A program made the position numbers and the translations under genes. Shown piece after piece: positions 61,112-64,000 of a DNA stretch of 64,000 nt (its first letter is position 1; every line of letters begins with the position of its first letter). Under the pieces are notes generated by a model that saw only the letters and a program-made list of their open reading frames with translations, did not search any database and had not been told where the DNA came from. The stretch is taken from positions 504,298,942 through 504,362,941 of the forward strand of contig NC_081410.1 in the NCBI RefSeq assembly GCF_030272615.1, read 5' to 3'. This stretch comes from Cryptomeria japonica. Taxonomy: Eukaryota > Streptophyta > Pinopsida > Cupressales > Cupressaceae.

Positions 61112-61875
61112 TGTAGACACCTAAAATTGTCATGTCTAATTAAATAAATATTTTATTTATTTAATTATCTAAGCCTAATTCTTCTATTAATTAAATAAAT
61201 TTTTATTTATTTAATTAATTCATTTATCCTCTTCTAGCCTTATTTCTCATTTAAATAAATACATTTATTTATTTAAATTATCCTTTTCCTAAATTAAATA
61301 AATATTTTATTTATTTAATTGATCCCACTTCTTCTATTAATTAAATAAATCTTTATTTATTTAATTAATTCATTATCTTTTTCTACACATGACACATGTC
61401 ATTCATCTCTTAATTCATACACTACCTACCTCTTTCATTATTTTGGTATTTCTTTTACCTACCCTCTAATCCTAGCCGACCTCTCAATCTTAACCCTCCA
61501 TTTCTTATTGTGTCTTCTATTTAAGAAGATGCTCTCTTCATTGTCAAACCCTAATGACTAATGACTGATTTTGGAGTACTTGGCTACACTACGATCCTAC
61601 TTGCAACCACATTCCGTTCTTTGTTGAGCTCTTGTGCATATTAAAATCTGAGAGCAAATATATCCAGCAAGATCAATGGAGATAGGAAGAATGGAGATCA
61701 AAACCCTATTGGACATGTGATGGTATACTCTTTGTGATTTTGAGTTATTTGCATTGTCTTAGGTAATCTTCATATGTTATGGTGGATCTTTGTTGTTGTT
61801 AGGCTAGGGTTTGGTGGTTGAATTCATTTAGCCTTTCAATATTGTTATTATTGTTATCCATTTTCACCATACACA
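61112..61875 (+). repeat. Gypsy 3' LTR
   Basis: 764 bp, same ends as the 5' LTR, shorter by one 14-bp indel and different at five other positions by my alignment. Confidence 0.95.
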
Positions 61876-61880
61876 GTAAG
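61876..61880 (+). other. Target-site duplication, right copy
   Basis: GTAAG after the 3' LTR; the copia reading frame continues from here. Confidence 0.95.
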
Positions 61881-64000
61881 CATAATACTGATGTCTTGTA
61901 TGTTGAAGGTCTAGAGAATAATCTTTTGAGTGTTGGATAGATGGTTGATAAGGGATATGATTTACAATTCAAGAATGGGAAATGTAAGATCTTGAAGAGC
62001 TTTGGAATTGAGATTGCATCAACTACAAAGACTAAAGGTAATATCTTTCACTTGAATGTTGGTGGTAAAAGTTGTTTGATTTCTCATATTGATGAAAGTT
62101 GGTTATGGCATAGAAGGATGTGTCATGTAAACTTTGACTGCATGGTTAAGATAAGTTCTACCCAAGTTGTAAGAGATCTGTCTAAGTTGGTAAAGCCTTC
62201 TAATGCATATTGATTTGTGTGGTCCTTCTAGAGTGAGAAGTTTGTAGGGTGATAGGTACTTCATGTTGCTGATTGATGACTATTCGAGGATGATGTGGGT
62301 TACTTTCTTAAGGGAGAAGTTTGAAGCCTTGGAGAAGTTCAAGATTTTCAAAGCCATGGTTGAAACTGAGACTAGTCTGAAGCTGAATTTTTTGAGGTCT
62401 GACAGAGGTGGTCAGTTCACTTTTGGTGAGTTCAATTCTTTTTGTGAAGAGCATGGGGTGAAGAGACAATTATCTTCTCTGTAGACCCCTTAGCATAATG
62501 GTGTTGTGGAGAGGAAGAACAGAACAATTCAGGAAGCTGCTAGGACAATGATGATTGATGAAAATGTTCTGCATATCTGCTGGAGAGAAGTTGAGTATTG
62601 GCGTATACACTTTCAACATGGCGCGTATCAAAGGTGATACCAGTAAGACTCCTTATGAGTTATGGTTTGGTCATGTTCCTATAGTTAGATATTTTAGAAT
62701 TTTTGGAAGTAAATGCTATATCAAAAGAGATGAAGATCTAGGGAAGTTTGATGCTAGATGTGATGAAGGAATCTTTCTTGGTTATTCTACTAAGAGCAAG
62801 GCCTACTAGTGTTATAATAAGAGATTGAGGAAGATAGTTGAGAGTGATAATGTAAAAGTTGATAAAGGAAATGAGTATCAGCCCAGATGCTCCGGATATA
62901 ATTCAAATGATCAAGATGTCAGTTCAAATAAAGTAAAGCAATTGCAGGCCCAGAATCAAATTCAGATTGCTCCAGAAAAGCCTGAGAATGAAGGAGAGAC
63001 AAGTTCTAGTGCAAAAGAAAGAGTTCAAGAGTCTGATAATCATGAAAATCCTAAGAATATTAAGTATGTAAGGTTGACTCATTTAAAGAATCAGATCATA
63101 GATGATAATAATAGAGGTGTGATGACTAGGAGAAGAATTGCTAAAGAGTATTGCTTGATTTCTAAGATTGAACCTAAGAATGTTGATGAAGCTTACAAAG
63201 ATGAAAATTAGGTTAAAGAAATGGAAGAAGAATTGAATCAAATTAAAAAGAATAATACATGGATTCTAGTTCCCAGACCCAAGGATAAGAATGTAATTGG
63301 AACTAAATGGGTGTTCTGGAATAAGCTAGATGAAAAAGGTGAAATTGTTAGGAATGAAACAATACTTGTTTGTAAGGGTTATTCTCAAATGGAAGGTATT
63401 GAATTGAGGAGACTTTTTCTCTCATAGATAAAATTGAAGTTGTTAGATTATTTCTTGTGTATGCTACTTACAATGATTTCAAAGTGTATCAGATGGATGT
63501 CAAGTCAACCTTTCTTAATGGTGAGCTGGAAGAAGAAGTTTACATTGAGAAACCAGATGGTTTTCAGTTGACATATCATAAAGATATGGTTTGCAGATTG
63601 AAGAAAACATTGTATGGATCTAAGCAAGCCCCAAGAGTTTGGTATGCCATAGTGGATAAGTATTTGATGTAACTTGAATTCAATAAAGGTACTGCTGATA
63701 GTAATCTATACTTCCGAATTGATAATGATAAGATCTTAATTGTTGAAGTCTTTGTTGATGATATTATCTTTGAAAGAAATGATGGTTTGTGCAAGAAGTT
63801 TGTTGATGATGTGCAAAATGATTTTGAGATGTCTATAATTGGTGAGATGCAATTCTTTTTGGGATAGCAAATAACTCAGTTGGATAAAGGTATTTTTATA
63901 TCTCAATCTAAGTATGTGAAGGAATTGTTGAAGAAGTTTGGTTTAGATGATGCAAAGCCTGTTGGTACACCTATGGTGACCAGATGTAAGATGACAAAAG
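61881..64000 (+). pseudogene. Copia protease end, integrase and RT, 3' part
   Basis: Continues the gene cut at 45655. The protease end NTDVLYVEGLENNLLSVG is followed by the integrase finger (LWHRRMCHVNF) and the catalytic core (LCGPSRVRS, LRSDRGGQF, NGVVERKNRT). The integrase C-terminus (PYELWFGHVP, CDEGIFLGYS) and RT follow (WVFWNKLDEKGE, YQMDVKSTFLNGELEEEVY, LYGSKQAPRVWY, FVDDIIF). At least seven stops occur (e.g. 61938-61940, 62482-62484, 63670-63672) and a frame change lies near 62550-62590. It runs past the window end. Confidence 0.88.

Larger units (their letters stand above)
45656..61875 (+). mobile_element. Ty3/gypsy Tat/Ogre-type retrotransposon with antisense PMD gene
   Basis: Complete structure of 16,220 bp: LTR 45656-46433, primer site, 2.2-kb leader, gag-pol 48648-56159, about 5 kb of 3' internal DNA with an antisense gene, polypurine tract and LTR 61112-61875. 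Both sides carry GTAAG. The two LTRs differ at five substitutions and a 14-bp indel by my reading, so insertion is young on the scale of conifer repeats. The dual RNase H, the G-patch-like segment between protease and RT, the large size and the extra gene point to the Tat/Ogre group. Confidence 0.92.
43091..64000 (+). mobile_element. Copia element, split by a nested gypsy element
   Basis: The element has a 5' LTR at 43091-44433, a primer site, gag and protease coding remains to 45655, and after the 16.2-kb insertion the protease end, integrase and RT from 61881 onward. It runs off the window in the RT region, so the 3' LTR and target duplication are not visible. Many stops show that it was old when the gypsy element landed in it or that it decayed afterward. 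Confidence 0.85.

Overview
The window looks like repeat-rich intergenic DNA of a large seed-plant genome. A gymnosperm (conifer) is my best guess, from the density of layered LTR retrotransposons, the AT-rich spacers and the isolated intron-bearing genes. No marker gene proves the species. I see no rRNA, tRNA, organellar or bacterial signal.

Only two intact host genes are visible. They are a direct-repeat pair of five-exon GDSL esterase/lipase genes on the minus strand (20146-21960 and 26908-28536). Each encodes a 367-residue secreted-type protein. They arose by a duplication that also carried about 0.6 kb of 5' flank and part of the 3' flank. The copy at 20146-21960 has lost the conserved block III Asn.

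The most unusual part is a pair of about 10.9-kb DNA-transposon-like elements (1416-12338 and, inverted, 31526-42350). Each carries two convergent spliced genes. Gene B is a 966-1018 codon transposase-like protein with D, D and E/D candidates and a Cys cluster. Gene A has a proline-rich N-terminus, an unrecognised domain and a tail made of phase-0 mini-exons. Both copies are broken by stop codons. They share end sequences and clusters of a GC-rich palindromic motif (type ACGGGCGCCCGT) next to the coding regions. I could not place them in a named superfamily.

From 43091 to the end lies a decayed Ty1/copia element (LTR, initiator-tRNA-Met type PBS, gag, PR, IN, RT), cut in its protease-coding region by a young 16.2-kb Ty3/gypsy element of Tat/Ogre type (45656-61875; 5-bp target duplication GTAAG; LTRs differing by five substitutions and one 14-bp indel). 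The gypsy element has a gag-pol frame with one in-frame TGA. Downstream, in antisense, it has a two-exon gene with a plant mobile domain (PMD) whose frame contains four stops. The gag leader and the intron of the antisense gene carry arrays of the same CGCGTCTGTG-like repeat in inverted orientation.

The rest is remnants: two solo LTRs with target duplications (13481-15018, 29975-31137), a truncated copia element (15490-17840), minus-strand copia fragments (92-285; 13110-13475 plus 15024-15489), several minisatellites, and unassigned AT-rich spacer.
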